Shown here one piece after another: positions 48,673 through 57,890 of a stretch of 64,000 bases of DNA. The notes beneath the pieces are model-generated. The model searched no databases, was not told the DNA's origin, and saw nothing but the letters and a program-made list of their open reading frames with translations. The number at the start of each line of letters is the position of its first letter. Position 1 is the first letter of the stretch. A program made the translations under genes and the position numbers. The DNA lies in NCBI RefSeq assembly GCF_001692445.1, contig NZ_MAQA01000002.1, positions 1-64,000 of the forward strand, read 5' to 3'. The stretch is from Oerskovia enterophila (GTDB lineage: Bacteria > Actinomycetota > Actinomycetes > Actinomycetales > Cellulomonadaceae).

Positions 48673-50385
48673 ATGGTGTCCCTGCACGACCAGGTGAAGG
48701 TGCCTGGTTTCCGCGGTCTGGCAGGTGTCGCGCGCCGCGACGTGACGCCACCGGTGGGCATCCGCGCCCGCAACTGGGGTCCGGCCGACTGGAACGCCTC
48801 GGAGGGGTCGCACCGTGCGATGACCCTCACCGCGATCGCCCTCGCCGAGGAGCAGACGCCCGGCTCGGGCGTCTCGCCCGCGCACCGCACGCCCGACGGC
48901 GCCGCTCACCCCGAGCGCACCGGCGCGCCCCGGACCGATCCTCTGGTCATGATCACCGTGGACGCCACGTGGTGGCGCCGCGTCGACGACGAGCGCGGCG
49001 TCCGGGACGCGGTCCTCGCGGGCCTCGGCCTGCCGCCCGAGCGGCTGCTCATCTCGTTGTCCCACACCCACGCCGGACCGGTGCTGTGCAGCCACGACGC
49101 CGACCTCGAAGGTGGCGAGCTCGTCCCCGCCTACCTCGAGCACCTCGCGGCGCAGGCCGTCGACGCGGGCCGCGAGGCCGTGGCCACGCTCGCCCCCGCG
49201 ACGCTCGAGTGGACCACGGGGCGCTGCGCGCTCGCGGCGGACCGCGAGCTGATCCTCGGCGCGGGCGGGTCGCACGGCGAGCCCGTCGACACGGGGCCCG
49301 CCGCGTCCGGTGCCGCGACGTCCGCCGGTTCCGGCGCCACCGCGGACGTCACCGAGGACTTCGGGCTCCCCGTGATCGGGTTCAACCCGTCGGTCCTGCG
49401 CGCCGCCACGGACGACACGGTCGTGATCGGCCGGCTCAGCCGGGTCGAGCCACACACCGCGGACGACCACCCTGCACCGACCGGGCACGACCACCCGCCG
49501 TCGACCGCCGACGCGAGCCGCTGCCCCGCCTGCGTGGCCGCCCGCGAGCCCCTGCGGACCACGACGCCTCTCGCGACGATCGTCAACTACGCCTGCCATC
49601 CCACGACGCTCGCGTGGCAGAACACCCTGGTCTCCCCGGACTACGTGGGCGCGATGCGCGACCTCGTCGAGGAGTCGACCGGGGCCCCCGTCGCGTTCTT
49701 CCAGGGCGCCTCGGGCGAGCTGGCCCCGCGCGAGCAGTACACGGGGGACGTGGCGGTCGCCGACCGGCACGGTCTCTCGCTCGGGCACGCGGTCCTCGCG
49801 GCGCTCGCCGAGCTGCCGCCCCCCGGCACGGCCCTCGAGCTCACGCACGTCGTGCAGTCCGGAGCGCCGCTGGGCATGTGGGAGCCGCGCCCCGTCGAGG
49901 GCTCGCGCGTCCTGCGCGCGGTGAGCGACGCCGTCGTGCTGGACCTGCGCGGCCTGCCGACCCTCGCGCAGATGGAGGCCGAGTGGGCCGACATCGACCC
50001 GCGCAGCCGCGACGAGCGGCTGCGCCGCGCGCGCAACCTGCGCGACGGCTACGTGACCGGCCCGACCGTCGAGCACCCCACGTGGGTGTGGCAGATCGGC
50101 GACGGGTTCCTCGTCGCGCACCCGGGCGAGGCGTACTCGCGCTTCCAGCGCACGGTCCGCGAGCACGCGGGTGACCACCCCGTGGTCGTCGCGAACCTGA
50201 CCAACGGCCCGGGGTTCGTGTACCTGCCGACCGACCAGGCCTACGAGCGCGGCGCTTACCAGGCGTGGCAGTCGCCGCTCGCGCCCGGGTCGCTCGCGCG
50301 GCTCGAGCAGCACGCGAACCACCTCATCGACACCCTGGCGGCGACGACGCCCGTACCAGCGCAGACTTCCACGGAGGACCAGTGA
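48673..50385 (+). CDS. Neutral/alkaline ceramidase-fold hydrolase
   Basis: 570-residue metal-dependent amidase-like protein. The opening GLAGVARRDVTPPVGIR, the zinc-type motif SLSHTHAGPV (about residue 118-127) and IVNYACHPTTLAW with the following GASGEL resemble the neutral ceramidase N-terminal domain family, in which the His cluster binds zinc. There is no signal peptide, unlike true ceramidases, so a cytoplasmic role in sugar-acid or amide metabolism is more likely. First gene of a four-gene run joined by overlapping starts and stops; GAGGAGG ribosome site. Confidence 0.75.
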   Translation: MVSLHDQVKVPGFRGLAGVARRDVTPPVGIRARNWGPADWNASEGSHRAMTLTAIALAEEQTPGSGVSPAHRTPDGAAHPERTGAPRTDPLVMITVDATWWRRVDDERGVRDAVLAGLGLPPERLLISLSHTHAGPVLCSHDADLEGGELVPAYLEHLAAQAVDAGREAVATLAPATLEWTTGRCALAADRELILGAGGSHGEPVDTGPAASGAATSAGSGATADVTEDFGLPVIGFNPSVLRAATDDTVVIGRLSRVEPHTADDHPAPTGHDHPPSTADASRCPACVAAREPLRTTTPLATIVNYACHPTTLAWQNTLVSPDYVGAMRDLVEESTGAPVAFFQGASGELAPREQYTGDVAVADRHGLSLGHAVLAALAELPPPGTALELTHVVQSGAPLGMWEPRPVEGSRVLRAVSDAVVLDLRGLPTLAQMEAEWADIDPRSRDERLRRARNLRDGYVTGPTVEHPTWVWQIGDGFLVAHPGEAYSRFQRTVREHAGDHPVVVANLTNGPGFVYLPTDQAYERGAYQAWQSPLAPGSLARLEQHANHLIDTLAATTPVPAQTSTEDQ

Positions 50386-51200
50386 GCATCCCCAGCACCA
50401 CGACCACGGCCGGCACCCCGGCCGGCACCCCGCTCCGCACCGCGATCGTCACGGGCGGCGCGGCGGGCATCGGCCGACAGATCGCCGAGCGGCTCGCGTC
50501 CGACGGCTACCGCGTGGTGTGCGCGGACGTCGTCCAGCACGACCTGCCCGCGCTCGACCTCGTGGCCCTGCCCGCCGAGCCGAGCCTGGTATGGATGCCC
50601 CTCGACGTCACCGACCACGCGGCCGTGGGGGCGGCGTTCGACGCGGTCGCCGCCGCGACGGGCAGCATCGACGTCCTGGTCAACAACGCTGGGATCCAGC
50701 GCCACCGCGGCATCGAGGACCTGAGCTGGGACGAGTGGAAGGCCGTGGTCGACGTCAACCTGCACGGCGTCTTCACCTGCCTCCAGGCCGCGGGCCGGCA
50801 CATGCTCGCCGCGGGCCGCGGCGCGATCGTCAACATCTCGTCGGTCTCGGCGCGCGGCTCCGCGGGCCGGGCCCCGTACTCGACGACCAAGGCGGCCGTG
50901 ATCGGCCTGACCTCGACCGCGGGGGCCGAGTGGGCCGCGCGCGGGGTACGGGTCAACGCGGTCGCGCCCGGGTACATCGACACGGGCGTCTTCCGCCAGG
51001 GCGTCGCGGCCGGGACGCTCAAGGAGGAGACGATCCTCGCGCGCATCCCCGCGGGCCGCCTCGCCGACGCCTCGGAGATCGCGAACGCCGTGAGCTGGCT
51101 CGTGTCCGACCAGTCGCAGTACGTGATCGGCCAGACCCTCTACGTCGACGGCGGGTTCATCATCGACTACGGCGTCCCGCTCGCGAAGAAGCCGGAATGA
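50382..51200 (+). CDS. SDR-family oxidoreductase
   Basis: 272-residue classical short-chain dehydrogenase: TGGAAGIGR for NAD(P), NNAG, and Ser-Tyr-Lys in SSVSARGSAGRAPYSTTKAA. It starts at GTG overlapping the previous stop, with GGAGG upstream. In this operon it may oxidise the sugar at C1 or the 2-keto-3-deoxy acid at C4. Confidence 0.92.
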   Translation: MSIPSTTTTAGTPAGTPLRTAIVTGGAAGIGRQIAERLASDGYRVVCADVVQHDLPALDLVALPAEPSLVWMPLDVTDHAAVGAAFDAVAAATGSIDVLVNNAGIQRHRGIEDLSWDEWKAVVDVNLHGVFTCLQAAGRHMLAAGRGAIVNISSVSARGSAGRAPYSTTKAAVIGLTSTAGAEWAARGVRVNAVAPGYIDTGVFRQGVAAGTLKEETILARIPAGRLADASEIANAVSWLVSDQSQYVIGQTLYVDGGFIIDYGVPLAKKPE

Positions 51201-52645
51201 CGAGCCGAGCCATGAGCCGGGGCGGGTTCGCGCGCATCACCGACGTCCGCACGTCGACGACCGTCGTCGCCCTGCCGCAGCCCTTGCAGCTCGGGGCCAT
51301 GACGGTCACGCGCCGCGAGTACGTGGGGGTCCAGGTCCGTGCGCTCCTGCCCGACGGCGCCGAGGTCACGGGCGTCTCCTACGCCCTGACGCGCGAGGCG
51401 CCCATGGCCGAGGTCGTCGAGCGCCTCGTCGCACCGCACGTCGTGGGCCGCGACCTCCCGGTCGGGGACCCGGCCGCAGGGGTGCGCGCGGCGTGGGACG
51501 CCGCGCTGCGCGGCTCGGCGATCGTGGGGCGCGTGGGCCTGGTCCGCCGGGCGATCGGTCTGGTCGACGTCGCGCTGTGGGACGTCGCGGGTAAGGTTGC
51601 GGGCGTCCCGGTGTGGCGTCTCCTGGAGTCCGGCGCCCCCGCGCGCGTCCCGTCCTCGGCTCACGGTGCGTACGGCGCGGCCGTGGTGCCCGACGACGGC
51701 ACGGGCGTCGGTCCGTCGACCCGCCCTGACCTGCGGGCGGGCGAGGGGGCGTCCGGCCCGGTCGCGCCCGCGGCCCGCCCGGCGATCCTGGTCGCGGCCT
51801 ACCCGACCCCCGGTCGCACGGCGCGCGACGTCGCCGACGAGGTGCTCGACCGCGCCCGCGAGGGCTGGCCGCTGCTCAAGATCTCCCGTTCTCCCGACCG
51901 CGACCTCATGCGCGGCCTGCTCGCGATCCTGCGCGACGAGCTGCCAGGAGCGACGGGCCGGGAGACGGAGGCGGGCCGCAGCGGCGTCGTCGTGGACGTC
52001 GGCTTCGGCTGGCGTGACGCGGACGACGCGCTCGCCGACCTGGACGCGTGGGGGATCGGCGGTCCCGCAGGGGCCGGAGCGCCTGCGCTCGCCTGGCTCG
52101 AGGACCCCGTGCTGCCCGAGGACGCCGACGGCGCCGCGCGCATCCGTGAGGTCACGGGACTGCCGCTCGCGATCGGCGACGAGGTCACGGACCCCGAGGT
52201 CTTCGCTCGGCTCGCTGCGCTCGGCGCGCTCGACGTGGCGCGCGTGGACGTGGTCGGGATCGGCGGCATCACCGCGGCCGAACCCCTGGTCCGGTCCTGG
52301 CAGGACGCGGGGCTCGTGACGTCGAGCCACGTGTACCCCGAGGTCAGCGTCCACCTGGGAGGTGCAGCGGGGATCGGGGTCGAGACGTTCGAGCGCTCGC
52401 CGCAGGGCAACCCCTACGACCCGGCACCGCTGCTCGTCGAGGGCGGGCCGACGTTCTCGGACGGCACGGCGCTGCCGCCCGAGGCCCCCGGCCTGGGCTT
52501 CACGCTCTCGCCCGCGTACTTCACGTTCGAGACCGAGCCCTCGCGGCCGAGCGTCCGGTCGGCGTCCGGGATCGGCTCCGGAACGACGACAGGCTCATGC
52601 TCGACTGACGGCAACCGCATGCTCGACGACCAGGAGGAGCCATGA
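51197..52645 (+). CDS. Mandelate racemase/muconate lactonizing-type (enolase superfamily) sugar acid dehydratase
   Basis: 482-residue enolase-superfamily member. Substrate-capping N-terminal domain, then a barrel with the base position LLKISRSPD (a single Lys where KxK is common), metal ligands in VVVDVGFGW, AWLEDPVLP and AIGDEVTDPE, and His in TSSHVYPEVSVHLGG. The family dehydrates sugar acids to 2-keto-3-deoxy acids. A Gly/Ala/Pro-rich insertion (about residues 155-195) enlarges it. It overlaps the preceding gene by 4 bp and the following by 4 bp. Confidence 0.85.
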   Translation: MTSRAMSRGGFARITDVRTSTTVVALPQPLQLGAMTVTRREYVGVQVRALLPDGAEVTGVSYALTREAPMAEVVERLVAPHVVGRDLPVGDPAAGVRAAWDAALRGSAIVGRVGLVRRAIGLVDVALWDVAGKVAGVPVWRLLESGAPARVPSSAHGAYGAAVVPDDGTGVGPSTRPDLRAGEGASGPVAPAARPAILVAAYPTPGRTARDVADEVLDRAREGWPLLKISRSPDRDLMRGLLAILRDELPGATGRETEAGRSGVVVDVGFGWRDADDALADLDAWGIGGPAGAGAPALAWLEDPVLPEDADGAARIREVTGLPLAIGDEVTDPEVFARLAALGALDVARVDVVGIGGITAAEPLVRSWQDAGLVTSSHVYPEVSVHLGGAAGIGVETFERSPQGNPYDPAPLLVEGGPTFSDGTALPPEAPGLGFTLSPAYFTFETEPSRPSVRSASGIGSGTTTGSCSTDGNRMLDDQEEP

Positions 52646-53514
52646 CCGACCCGACCAGCACGCCCGGGGCGGGCTCCGCTGTCGGGCCGGACGACGTGCG
52701 CGCCGCGACCCGCAGCGTCGTGGTGACCGGGAGCGGCAAGGGCATCGGCCGTGCGATCGCCGCGCGGCTGACCGCCGACGGGTGGGTCGTCGTCGGGCTC
52801 GAGCGGACCCCCGGCTCGGGGACCGTCGAGGAGGGGATCTGTGCGGCCGTCGTGCTCGCGGACTCGCGCGACCGCGAGGCGCACCGCGAGGCCGCGCGCG
52901 TCGCCCGGACCCTCGCGCCGCTCGCGGGATGGGTCAACAACGCGGGCATCACCCAGACCACCCCGCTGCACGCGATGGGCGACCCGGGACGGGCCGAGGC
53001 GATCGAGCGCACGGCGCGCGACGTCGTCGAGATCAACGGGCTGGGCTACCTGTGGGGGGCCGCCGCGGCGGTCGAGGCGTTCACCGACCAGGTGAGCGGC
53101 GGGTCGATCGTCAACGTCGGGTCCATCCACGGGCGGTCCTCGTTCGTCGACCACGCGGCCTACGAGCTGACCAAGGGCGGGATCGACGCCCTCGCGCGCA
53201 GCGTCGCGGTGACGTACGGGCGCTACGGCATCCGGGCCAACACGGTCGCGCCCGGCGGGGTCCGCACGCCGCACCTCGACGCGCAGATCGCGAACGCCGC
53301 CGACCCGGCGGCCGAGGAGCGCGGGCTCGCCGAGGGCCCGCCGCTCGGGCGCATCGCCGAGTCGTCGGAGATCGCGGCCGTGGTCGCGTTCCTGCTGTCG
53401 GACGAGTCGTCCTACGTGTCCGGGCAGTCGATCGCGGCCGACGGCGCATGGACCGCGTCGTTCGGCACGCTGCCGCACGACGCAGAGCTCGACGCGCGGT
53501 ACGGGCTGGGGTGA
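52642..53514 (+). CDS. SDR-family oxidoreductase
   Basis: 290-residue short-chain dehydrogenase with VVTGSGKGIGRAIA, WVNNAGITQT, Ser in NVGSIHGRSSF and YELTK. A stretch of about 25 residues precedes the usual SDR start. It is the second dehydrogenase of this operon; by comparison with deoxysugar pathways it could oxidise the 2-keto-3-deoxy acid. Last gene of the coupled run. Confidence 0.9.
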   Translation: MTDPTSTPGAGSAVGPDDVRAATRSVVVTGSGKGIGRAIAARLTADGWVVVGLERTPGSGTVEEGICAAVVLADSRDREAHREAARVARTLAPLAGWVNNAGITQTTPLHAMGDPGRAEAIERTARDVVEINGLGYLWGAAAAVEAFTDQVSGGSIVNVGSIHGRSSFVDHAAYELTKGGIDALARSVAVTYGRYGIRANTVAPGGVRTPHLDAQIANAADPAAEERGLAEGPPLGRIAESSEIAAVVAFLLSDESSYVSGQSIAADGAWTASFGTLPHDAELDARYGLG

Positions 53515-53597
53515 GTCGACCGGGAGGACCCTGACGACCCGGCTGCCTTGGCGATACACCATCTTCTGGATTCAGGTTTCCGTGTACTGTCCTGTCC

Positions 53598-53930
53598 ATG
53601 GAGACCGTCACCCTCACGCACACCGCGGCGCTCGCGCGGCTCGGGCACGCGTTGTCCGACGAGACGCGCACGCGCATCCTCCTGACCCTGCGTGAAGCGC
53701 CCGCGTACCCCTCGGACCTGGCCGACGCCCTGGGCGTCTCGCGCCAGGTCATGTCGAACCAGCTCGCGTGCCTGCGCGGGTGCGGGCTCGTCGAGGCGAT
53801 CCCCGACGGCCGTCGCACCTGGTACCGGCTCGCCGACAGCCATCTCGCGCCCGCGCTGGACGACCTGCTCCGGCTCGTCGTCACGGTCGACCCGACGTGC
53901 TGCTCGCCCGACGGGTGCACCTGCTCATGA
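53598..53930 (+). CDS. ArsR/SmtB-family metal-responsive repressor (CmtR-like)
   Basis: 110-residue winged-helix sensor: DNA-binding helices in YPSDLADALGVSRQVMSNQL, wing in IPDGRRTWYRLAD. The C-terminal CCSPDGCTCS supplies four cysteines, and Cys in QLACLRGCGL two more, as in CmtR-type cadmium/lead sensors. Its stop overlaps the start of the exporter gene, so sensor and pump form one autoregulated operon. Confidence 0.9.
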   Translation: METVTLTHTAALARLGHALSDETRTRILLTLREAPAYPSDLADALGVSRQVMSNQLACLRGCGLVEAIPDGRRTWYRLADSHLAPALDDLLRLVVTVDPTCCSPDGCTCS

Positions 53931-54685
53931 CCGGCATGACGACCTCCGCCCACGAGGTGCACGGGCAGGGCATCGCACCCGCCCGCAGGGCCCTCCTCGA
54001 GCGTCGCGTGCGCTGGATCGTCACGGCGACCATCGCCTACAACGTGGTCGAGGCGGTCGTCGCGATCACGGCCGGTCGCCTCGCGTCCTCGGCGGCGCTC
54101 GTCGGCTTCGGCCTCGACTCGGTCGTCGAGGTGCTGTCGGCCGCAGCCGTCGCGTGGCAGTTCGCGGCCCCCGACCCGCACCGTCGCGAGCGCACCGCGA
54201 TGCGCCTCATCGCGGTGTCGTTCTTCGGTCTCGCGCTGTTCGTCAGCGTCGACGCCGTGCGCACGCTGCTCGGGGCATCCGACCCCGACCACTCGACCGT
54301 CGGGATCGTGCTCGCGGCCGTGAGCCTCGTGATCATGCCGTTCCTCTCCTGGTTCGAGCGGCGCACGGGACGCGAGCTGGGGTCGGCCTCGGCCGTCGCG
54401 GACTCGCGCCAGACGCTCCTGTGCACCTACCTCTCGGCCGTGCTGCTCGTGGGCCTGCTGCTCAACACCACGCTGGGCTGGACGTGGGCCGACCCGGTCG
54501 CGGCCCTCGTCATCGCGGCCGTCGCGATCAAGGAGGGCGTCGAGGCCTGGCGCGGCGACGCGTGCTGCTCGCCCGTCGCGGCGCTGCACGCCGAGGGAGA
54601 GGGGGCTCCGTCGTCGGGCACGGACGCGCGTGCCGCGGGCGGCGCGACGCCCGACCGCGACGGGTGCTCGTGCTGCGCTGACTGA
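53927..54685 (+). CDS. Cation diffusion facilitator-type heavy-metal exporter
   Basis: 252-residue membrane transporter with about six helices. Helix 2 carries NVVEAVVAITAGRLASSAAL and the metal-site type motif FGLDSVVEVLSA (Asp, Glu); helix 5 region has ADPVAALVIAAVAIKEG. The C-terminus DRDGCSCCAD and the earlier DACCSP add cysteines for a soft metal such as Cd, Zn or Pb. No long cytoplasmic dimer domain is seen, making it short for a CDF. Coupled to the ArsR-type sensor. Confidence 0.88.
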   Translation: MTGMTTSAHEVHGQGIAPARRALLERRVRWIVTATIAYNVVEAVVAITAGRLASSAALVGFGLDSVVEVLSAAAVAWQFAAPDPHRRERTAMRLIAVSFFGLALFVSVDAVRTLLGASDPDHSTVGIVLAAVSLVIMPFLSWFERRTGRELGSASAVADSRQTLLCTYLSAVLLVGLLLNTTLGWTWADPVAALVIAAVAIKEGVEAWRGDACCSPVAALHAEGEGAPSSGTDARAAGGATPDRDGCSCCAD

Positions 54686-54796
54686 CGCCGGTCTCCGATG
54701 GCGGCCTCGGGCAAGCGCACCTACGGTCGAGGAGGACCCGCGCCCGGACCGGGACGGCGTCCTCCGAGAACCGACGACGACGGAACGAGGCTTGTG

Positions 54797-55294
54797 GTGG
54801 CAACACTGACGGTGTGGAAGTTCGAGACTCCTGAAGGCGCACAGCAGGCGGAGGACGCGCTGCTGGGGCTGCAGAAGCAGGAGCTCATCCAGGTGCAGGA
54901 CGCGGCGATCGTGTCGTGGGAAGAGGGCAAGAAGAAGCCCAAGACGCACCAGTCCAACAACACGACGGGCATCGGCGCGCTCGGCGGCGCGTTCTGGGGC
55001 CTGCTGTTCGGGATCATCTTCTTCATCCCGCTCATCGGCGTCGCGATCGGTGCGGCCTCGGGCGCACTGGCCGGCTCGCTGACCGACGTGGGGATCGACG
55101 ACGACTTCATCGACTCGGTGCGGTCCAAGGTCACGCCGGGCACGTCGGCGCTGTTCGTCATGACGTCGGGGGCCGTCATGGACCGGGTCCACGAGGCGCT
55201 CAAGGCGCAGGGCATCCACGGCGAGCTCATCCAGACGAACCTGTCGGCCGACGAGGAGGCCAACCTGCGCGCGGCCTTCGACGACGCGGTCTGA
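54797..55294 (+). CDS. DUF1269-family membrane protein
   Basis: 165-residue protein: a ferredoxin-like N-terminal half (VWKFETPEGAQQAEDALLGL) and a hydrophobic central segment GALGGAFWGLLFGIIFFIPL followed by a Gly/Ala-rich helix, then a C-terminal half. DUF1269 proteins are small membrane-associated stress proteins with no settled function. Two adjacent GTG codons compete; the second lies six bases from GAGG and is preferred. Confidence 0.8.
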   Translation: MATLTVWKFETPEGAQQAEDALLGLQKQELIQVQDAAIVSWEEGKKKPKTHQSNNTTGIGALGGAFWGLLFGIIFFIPLIGVAIGAASGALAGSLTDVGIDDDFIDSVRSKVTPGTSALFVMTSGAVMDRVHEALKAQGIHGELIQTNLSADEEANLRAAFDDAV

Positions 55295-55317
55295 GAACCT
55301 CCGCACGCGCGAGACGC

Positions 55318-55348
55318 ACGGCCCCGGTCCTTCGCGGACCGGGGCCGT
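55318..55348 (+). terminator. Hairpin terminator
   Basis: ACGGCCCCGGTCC (55318-55330) and its perfect complement (55336-55348) flank TTCGC, 24 bp after the DUF1269 stop. Confidence 0.8.
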
Positions 55349-55436
55349 CGTCGTGCCCGGCGAGGCGGCCCGACCCACACGCAACCTGCACCGGCGAGGA
55401 CCCGTCGGCGCACCCGATGAGGCGTAGCGTCGAACT

Positions 55437-56057
55437 ATGCCTGGCAACGAGACGCACGGACCGGCTGCACCAGGGCGCGGCGGGGGACAGGGCGCGCTCA
55501 CGACGCTGCCGGAGGACGTCGAACGCTCGGTCGCCGAGCGTGAGGACGACGCGGCGGCACGCGACTGGGACAACGAGGGCGGGCACGAGCGAGGGCACGT
55601 CGGCGAGAACGCGCACGCGCCCGGCCACGACCCGGAGCAGCCACCCGACCCCGACGCCCTCCGGCTGACCGGTGTCCTGGCGACCGCTCTGCCCCCGGAG
55701 CTGGGGACGGCGCGTGAGCCGGTCGCCTACACCGTCCCTGCGGTGTTCTCGCGCCGCGTCACGCGCGAGGAGCAGGACGCGATCGAGAGCGACGACGTCC
55801 GACGACGCCTCGCCGGCGCGGGATACGAGGGCGTCGAGCTGACCGTCTCGGACCGTCGCCTGCTGATCGGCCACACGAGCCTCGCCGCGCTCCGGAGTGG
55901 CCTCGCCCGCGAGATCGCCGGCGTCCTGCGTGATGTCAGCCGGGACCTCGTCGCCGAGCACGACCGCCTGGCCGCGGAGGTCGCGGACCTGCAGCGAGAA
56001 GAGGACCGACGCGCCGGTGCCGTCCTCGTGGAGGCGGACGAGATCCGCTTCGAGTGA
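55437..56057 (+). CDS. Hypothetical protein, disordered N-terminus and helical C-terminus
   Basis: 206-residue soluble protein. Residues 1-70 are charged and low in hydrophobics (His-, Gly- and Glu-rich); about 110-200 form helices, the last of which (LAAEVADLQREEDRRAG) looks like a coiled coil. No domain recognised. It ends 21 bp before the desaturase gene on the same strand, so the two are likely co-transcribed. Confidence 0.6.
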   Translation: MPGNETHGPAAPGRGGGQGALTTLPEDVERSVAEREDDAAARDWDNEGGHERGHVGENAHAPGHDPEQPPDPDALRLTGVLATALPPELGTAREPVAYTVPAVFSRRVTREEQDAIESDDVRRRLAGAGYEGVELTVSDRRLLIGHTSLAALRSGLAREIAGVLRDVSRDLVAEHDRLAAEVADLQREEDRRAGAVLVEADEIRFE

Positions 56058-56078
56058 CCCCGGAGCGATGAGGACCCC

Positions 56079-57158
56079 ATGGACGTGGCGCCGACAGACC
56101 TCCCGAGGGCGCGGCCCGTCGCGCGTCGGGTGACGAACGAGTACTCCACCCTGGCCCGGCTCGTCCGTGAGACCGGGCTGCTCCGACGGCGGTACGGCTA
56201 CTACTGGACGCGGCTCGTCCTGGCGCTGCTCGCCTTCGCCGGGATCTGGGTCGCGGTCGCCCTCGTCGGGAACTCGTGGTGGCAGCTCGTCGTCGCCGCG
56301 GCCATGGCCGTGGTCGTCACGCAGATCGCCTTCCTGGGCCACGACAGCGCGCACCGGCAGATCTTCCGTTCGCGCGGGTGGAACGACTGGACGGCCCGGG
56401 TCCTCGCGGGCGGGTTCGTCGGCCTGAGCTACGGCTGGTGGCGCACCAAGCACGAGCGCCACCACTCGGCCCCCAACCAGGAGGGCGAGGACCCCGACAT
56501 CTCGCCCGGAGTCATCTCGTTCACCCCCGCTGCCCTGGCGGCGAGGACGGGGTGGCGCGCGTGGCTCGCCCACCACCAGGGGTGGTTCTTCTTCCCGCTG
56601 CTGACGCTCGAGGGTCTGAACCTGCACGTCGCGAGCGTGCGGACCGTGCTGCGCAAGGACGCCGTACCGCATCGAGGGGTCGAGGCGCCGCTCGTCCTGG
56701 GGAGGCTGGCGGTCTACGTGGGTGTGCTGTTCGTGCTGCTGCCACCGGGCAAGGCCGCCGCCTTCCTGGGGGTGCAGCTCGCGCTGTTCGGCGTGCTGCT
56801 CGGCGGGTCGTTCGCCCCGAACCACAAGGGCATGCCGATCGTGCCGCGCGACATGACGCTCGACTTCCTGCGGCGCCAGGTGCTCATGTCGCGCAACGTG
56901 CGCGGCGGGTACGCGGTCGACGCCGTGATGGGTGGGCTGAACTACCAGATCGAGCACCACCTGTTCCCGAGCATGCCCCGGCCCAACCTCAAGAAGGTCC
57001 AGCCCATCGTGCACACCTACTGCGAGTTCGCGGGCGTGCCCTACACCGAGGTGGGTCTGTTCCGGTCCTACGGGATCGTGGTGAGCTACCTCAACCACGT
57101 GGGCCTGCGCGCTCAGGAGCCGTTCACGTGCCCGCTGGCGGCGTCGCTCGGGAGGTAG
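56079..57158 (+). CDS. Membrane fatty acid desaturase
   Basis: 359-residue di-iron acyl desaturase of the inner membrane. The three histidine boxes are complete: GHDSAH (His88, His92), KHERHH (His125, His128, His129) and QIEHHLFPSMPRPNL near the C-terminus. Two pairs of hydrophobic helices lie about 46-86 and 200-250. The QIEHH box is that of linoleoyl-type front-end or delta-9 lipid desaturases (DesA3/Des). It introduces a double bond into membrane lipid acyl chains using O2 and electrons from an oxidoreductase not encoded here. Confidence 0.93.
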   Translation: MDVAPTDLPRARPVARRVTNEYSTLARLVRETGLLRRRYGYYWTRLVLALLAFAGIWVAVALVGNSWWQLVVAAAMAVVVTQIAFLGHDSAHRQIFRSRGWNDWTARVLAGGFVGLSYGWWRTKHERHHSAPNQEGEDPDISPGVISFTPAALAARTGWRAWLAHHQGWFFFPLLTLEGLNLHVASVRTVLRKDAVPHRGVEAPLVLGRLAVYVGVLFVLLPPGKAAAFLGVQLALFGVLLGGSFAPNHKGMPIVPRDMTLDFLRRQVLMSRNVRGGYAVDAVMGGLNYQIEHHLFPSMPRPNLKKVQPIVHTYCEFAGVPYTEVGLFRSYGIVVSYLNHVGLRAQEPFTCPLAASLGR

Positions 57159-57221
57159 TGCGCACCCCGGTCCCGCGCGCCCGCGCCGAGACCGGACGGA
57201 GGGACGCCGGAGCGCCTCTGC

Positions 57222-57890
57222 CTACGAGCGCACGAGCGTGATCGCCTGCGCGCGGTCGCGGACCTCGAGCTTGGTGAAGATCGCGTTGATGTGGGTCTTG
57301 ACGGTCGTCATGCCGACGAAGAGCCGCTCGGAGATCTCCGAGTTGCTGAGCCCCTGCCCCACGAGCTCCAGGACCTCGCGCTCCCGGGCGGTCAACGCGG
57401 GGAACCGGCGGGACAGCGGCAGCGAGGCTGCCGGGGCCGAGACGGTCCCCACGGGGCGTCCTCCGGTCAACGACCCGACGAGCACCTCGCTGACGGCTGG
57501 GGCCAGGAGCGTCTGACCGAGCGCGACCGTGCGGATCGCGTTCGCGACCTCGGCGCGTCCGGCGTCCTTGGTGAGGTAGCCACGGGCCCCGGCACGCAGG
57601 GCGCCGAGGATCGACGCGTCGTCGGCGTGGGTCGTCAGGACGAGCACGGCCGTGGCCGGGTGCTCGGCGAGGATCTGGGTCGTGGCCTCGACCCCGTCGA
57701 CTCCCGGCATGCGCAGGTCCATGAGGATCACGTCGGCGTGCAGGGCCGCGGCGAGCCGCACGGCCTGCCCGCCGTCGGAGGCCTCGCCCACCACCTCGAA
57801 GTCGGGGACGAGCGACAGGACCGTGACCAGGCCGTCCCGGACGATCGCCTGGTCGTCGACGACCAGGAGCCGGATACGTTCGCCGTTCAT
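57222..57890 (-). CDS. NarL/LuxR-type response regulator
   Basis: 222-residue two-component response regulator. Receiver with DD at 12-13, phospho-acceptor Asp58 in ILMDLRMPGVDG, Thr in VLTTHAD and Lys in YLTKDAG. DNA-binding LuxR domain near the C-terminus (LTAREREVLELVGQGLSNSE, TTVKTHINAIFTKL). Overlaps by 4 bp the histidine kinase upstream. Confidence 0.95.
   Translation of the reverse strand: MNGERIRLLVVDDQAIVRDGLVTVLSLVPDFEVVGEASDGGQAVRLAAALHADVILMDLRMPGVDGVEATTQILAEHPATAVLVLTTHADDASILGALRAGARGYLTKDAGRAEVANAIRTVALGQTLLAPAVSEVLVGSLTGGRPVGTVSAPAASLPLSRRFPALTAREREVLELVGQGLSNSEISERLFVGMTTVKTHINAIFTKLEVRDRAQAITLVRS

Noticed and set aside
53555-53586. TACAC-N22-GTGTA as an ArsR operator
   Set aside because: The arms are only 5 bp and far apart; ArsR-type operators usually have longer, closer arms. 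Not strong enough to list as a feature.
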